Origin: a virus
Reading direction: 5' to 3' (one strand)
IMG/VR virus record: IMGVR_UViG_3300045240_000042
Coordinates: 1 to 20,232 of that record
DNA: 20,232 nt
The position numbers and the translations under genes are program-made. Positions 18,665 through 20,232 of this stretch are shown in pieces. The notes beneath the pieces were generated by a model that ran no database searches, was not told where the DNA came from, and saw only the letters and a list, made by a program, of their open reading frames with translations. Numbering within the stretch: position 1 is the first letter of the stretch; each line of letters opens with the position of its first letter.

Positions 18665-18694
18665 CTGACGAAAGGTGCCCAAAGTCGGCACAGT
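18665..18694 (+). promoter_or_regulatory. Rightward leaderless-type promoter
   Basis: CTGACG (18665-18670), an 18-base spacer and CACAGT (18689-18694) precede GTG 18703 by 8 bases, the same spacing as on the leftward side. CACAGT is a weaker -10 than TANNNT. The second operator overlaps the start codon, so a bound regulator would cover it. Confidence 0.45.
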
Positions 18695-18696
18695 CG

Positions 18697-18708
18697 TGTC
18701 ACGTGACG
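18697..18708. promoter_or_regulatory. Operator palindrome over the rightward start codon
   Basis: TGTCACGTGACG contains the perfect 10-bp palindrome GTCACGTGAC (18698-18707) and includes the start GTG at 18703-18705. It shares 13 bases with the operator in the leftward promoter. Their centres are 65 bp apart, about six helical turns, so cooperative looping or joint control is possible. Confidence 0.6.
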
Positions 18709-18975
18709 CTGACGGAGTTAATTCGCGAGCGCCGGCTCGCGCTCAAGCTGACGCAGGCGGGAGCGGCAAGGCGCGCCGGGATCTCGCGCGAGGAGTGGAA
18801 CCAGATGGAGAACGGCGTCCGCGGGATCGGTCCGCGGAACGCCGCTCGGTTCGTCGAGGTGCTCGGTGGCGATGTCGACGATTACCTGTCACGCCCGAGT
18901 CGGCCCGAGATCGTGGAGCTGCGACGGGAGTTGGCCGAGCTTCGGGCGAGGGTCGAGAGGCTCGAAGGAAAGTGA
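18703..18975 (+). CDS. Small helix-turn-helix protein, Cro-like
   Basis: The protein has 90 residues from GTG 18703, inside the operator. No ribosome site is seen, in line with a leaderless start. Residues 5-60 form a lambda-type helix-turn-helix, LIRERRLALKLTQAGAARRA, GISREEWNQMENGVRGIG and RNAARFVEVLG. Residues 65-90 are a leucine zipper (RPEIVELRRELAELRARVER) for dimerisation. It is divergent to the XRE regulator, so the pair forms a two-protein switch; which one maintains lysogeny is not evident. Being first in the rightward operon with the ParB-like gene suggests an early lytic regulator. Confidence 0.74.
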   Translation: MTLTELIRERRLALKLTQAGAARRAGISREEWNQMENGVRGIGPRNAARFVEVLGGDVDDYLSRPSRPEIVELRRELAELRARVERLEGK

Positions 18976-18995
18976 CGTTGCATCCCGTGACGTTG
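18972..18995 (+). promoter_or_regulatory. Two direct GTGACGTTG repeats at the ParB-like gene promoter
   Basis: GTGACGTTG occurs at 18972-18980 and 18987-18995, 15 bp apart in the same orientation. GTGACG is also half of the operators at 18632 and 18697, so these may be weaker sites for the same regulators. The first overlaps the stop of the HTH gene. Confidence 0.5.
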
Positions 18996-19007
18996 TTCTG
19001 CTACCGT
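18978..19007 (+). promoter_or_regulatory. Candidate promoter of the ParB-like gene
   Basis: TTGCAT (18978-18983), an 18-base spacer and TACCGT (19002-19007) fit a promoter with TANNNT as -10. The mRNA leader of about 55 bases would contain a hairpin with GCGGCC (19008-19013) and GGCCGC (19030-19035), then GAAAGGAG 8 bases before the ATG. Confidence 0.5.
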
Positions 19008-19070
19008 GCGGCCACTCAGACGGCTAACAGGCCGCTTGAGTATCACCTCCAACGGAAAGGAGTAGCCCTG

Positions 19071-20057
19071 ATGGCTACTACCGAGCAGAACATCGAACAC
19101 GAAGTGACTCGCAGGGCGATCGCGCTGAGCGAGCAGCTCTTCGGTGAAGCACCGACACTCGACGCCGAGTACGACTACACCCAGATCAACCTCGGTGATC
19201 GGCTTCAAGTCCGGTTCGACAAGAACAACGCGCCTGCGGAAATGGTGGCTCGCTACGTGTGGCAGATGAGCGAGTCGCGGTTTCCGCCGATCGTGGTGAC
19301 CCAGGATCACAGGATCGTCGACGGTAATACCCGCGCGAAGGCGAGGCGGCTCCGCGAAGACCGCTATGCGCCGGCGCTGGTGCTACCTGTGAACGGTCAG
19401 GACACCGACGACGAGACCCGTGAGCGGCTCCTGTTCATGGGTCAGGCGTTGAACTCGGTCAACGGGAAGCCTCTCGACAAGAAGGAGCAGCGCGAGATGG
19501 TCCGCCACTCGCTCGCGCTCGGGATGAGCGCGAAGGAGATCCAGAGTGCGGCGGGTGTGAAGTTGAACGTGATCACGGCGGTCCGCAACGAGATCGCCGG
19601 CGAGGACAAGTTGCTCCACGTCGGACTGCCCGCCGATCTGGTGCGGGAGACGTCGCTGCGGGCGTTGGGCAAGGCGTCGGATCTGAACGACGAGCCGTTC
19701 GCCGAGCTCGCGAAGCTGACCGCAGATGCTGGCTTCAACGCCACCGAGGTCGGTGGGCTTGCATCGACGGCACGCAAGCTCGGCTCCGACTCGCTCGCGC
19801 TCGAGCGGATCAGCGCGGAGCGGGATGCGAATGCGACCCGGATCGCGCAGCGGGAGGAGGGCGGTAACGGGCACCCGCCCGCGAGCCGTCAGCTTCGACA
19901 GAGGCTCGGGTACATCAAGGCGAAGCCTGCAGAGGCATTCGTCGAGACGAACCCGGAGATGATGGTCGACTACCTGGCCGATCTGAAGACGGCCGTCGCG
20001 ATCCTCACGGAGACGATTGGTCTGCAGGAGGCGCGGCTCGCTGCGGCGGCGGCCTGA
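19071..20057 (+). CDS. ParB/sulfiredoxin-fold DNA-binding protein
   Basis: The protein has 328 residues from ATG 19071 with GAAAGGAG upstream. Residues 70-95 carry the ParB-like pattern, FPPIVVTQDHRIVDGNTRAK, where VDGNTR matches the family's (I/V)DGNHR nucleotide-binding box. Next, a helix-turn-helix at about 151-175, GMSAKEIQSAAGVKLNVITA, follows KPLDKKEQREMVRHSLAL, the usual order in ParB-like proteins. The C-terminus (MMVDYLADLKTAVAILTETI) is helical and Ala-rich, for dimerisation. Known relatives bind DNA at specific sites and may hydrolyse CTP; phage members serve partitioning, transcription control or nuclease roles. No ParA is in the window. The stop overlaps the next start (TGATG). 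It may be a regulator or plasmid-like partition protein. Confidence 0.74.
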   Translation: MATTEQNIEHEVTRRAIALSEQLFGEAPTLDAEYDYTQINLGDRLQVRFDKNNAPAEMVARYVWQMSESRFPPIVVTQDHRIVDGNTRAKARRLREDRYAPALVLPVNGQDTDDETRERLLFMGQALNSVNGKPLDKKEQREMVRHSLALGMSAKEIQSAAGVKLNVITAVRNEIAGEDKLLHVGLPADLVRETSLRALGKASDLNDEPFAELAKLTADAGFNATEVGGLASTARKLGSDSLALERISAERDANATRIAQREEGGNGHPPASRQLRQRLGYIKAKPAEAFVETNPEMMVDYLADLKTAVAILTETIGLQEARLAAAAA

Positions 20058-20232
20058 TGGCCGTCAAGACAAGCGGGAACCGTGGCGGCTGGTTCTCAGC
20101 CGTGACGGTGCTGCTGATGGACAGGGGCGATACGCCCCTGTCCATCGAACAACTGACGACGCTGGCTGCCCGTCGTGTCGGTCCGACGGCTCGCAACGAC
20201 GGCTACGTCACCTCTCGTGAGAACGGTGGCGA
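20057..20232 (+). CDS. Partial protein, unknown (cut by window end)
   Basis: The frame starts at ATG 20057, overlapping the ParB-like stop (TGATG), and runs out of the window after 58 codons. The visible part reads MAVKTSGNRGGWFSAVTVLL, then MDRGDTPLSIEQLTTLAARR and VGPTARNDGYVTSRENGG. It looks like the start of a small helical DNA-binding domain (LSIEQLTTLAARRVG resembles a winged-helix recognition element), but this is uncertain. Codons 21-30 coincide with a perfect 14-bp hairpin. Coupling with the ParB-like gene suggests a shared function. Confidence 0.5.
   Translation, partial: MAVKTSGNRGGWFSAVTVLLMDRGDTPLSIEQLTTLAARRVGPTARNDGYVTSRENGG
20116..20146. repeat. Perfect 14-bp hairpin in a coding region
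   Basis: GATGGACAGGGGCG (20116-20129) and CGCCCCTGTCCATC (20133-20146) pair over all 14 positions around a 3-base loop (ATA). Nine of the 14 pairs are G-C. It lies 60 bases into the partial gene. No T-run follows on the plus strand, so ordinary termination is not indicated. Confidence 0.6.

Overview
The window looks like part of a temperate tailed double-stranded DNA phage, or a prophage, of a high-GC Gram-positive host, most likely an actinobacterium or a relative. The reasons are the strongly GC-rich third codon positions, many GTG starts, 4-base stop/start overlaps (GTGA, ATGA), purine-rich ribosome sites, and several start codons 6 to 8 bases after a -10 box, as in leaderless actinobacterial mRNAs. 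No host gene and no attachment-site pair can be identified, so free phage and integrated prophage cannot be told apart.

Layout. Bases 1-9710 hold the packaging and head module, all on the minus strand and therefore read right to left: a 61-aa gene, small terminase, large terminase, a zinc-ribbon/coiled-coil protein, a chain of small overlapping genes (one only 36 codons), portal, a 53-aa gene, four or five small virion-like proteins, a scaffold-like protein, and a major capsid protein cut off at base 1. Bases 9767-11344 (minus) hold three genes, two of them probably for replication initiation. Bases 11484-12391 hold four small plus-strand genes with their own promoter, set against the surrounding direction. 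Bases 12386-13215 (minus) encode a RuvC-like nuclease and a membrane-anchored lysozyme-like endolysin that seems to start at CTG.

Bases 13264-15135 are an accessory patch: zinc-finger proteins on both strands, a cytosine-methyltransferase-like protein, an acetyltransferase-like protein and mini-genes. Six copies of an imperfect 27-bp element sit at the gene junctions and occur nowhere else that I found. Bases 15179-18617 (minus) form one tightly overlapped operon: XRE regulator, zinc-ribbon protein, small membrane protein, ERF annealing protein, Cas4/RecB-like nuclease and tyrosine integrase. At 18618-18702 lies a divergent genetic switch with palindromic operators and two matching leaderless-type promoters. 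To its right, on the plus strand, are a second small helix-turn-helix protein, a ParB-like protein and a gene cut off by the window end that contains a perfect 14-bp hairpin.

How it fits together: the two regulators around 18.65 kb probably choose between lysogenic and lytic growth. The leftward operon would supply recombination and integration, the genes at 9.8-12.9 kb replication and junction processing, and the leftmost 9.7 kb the packaging motor and head. The most unusual signals are the six-copy element, the plus-strand zinc-ribbon gene framed by two copies of it, and the linkage of the regulator to recombination genes in one operon.
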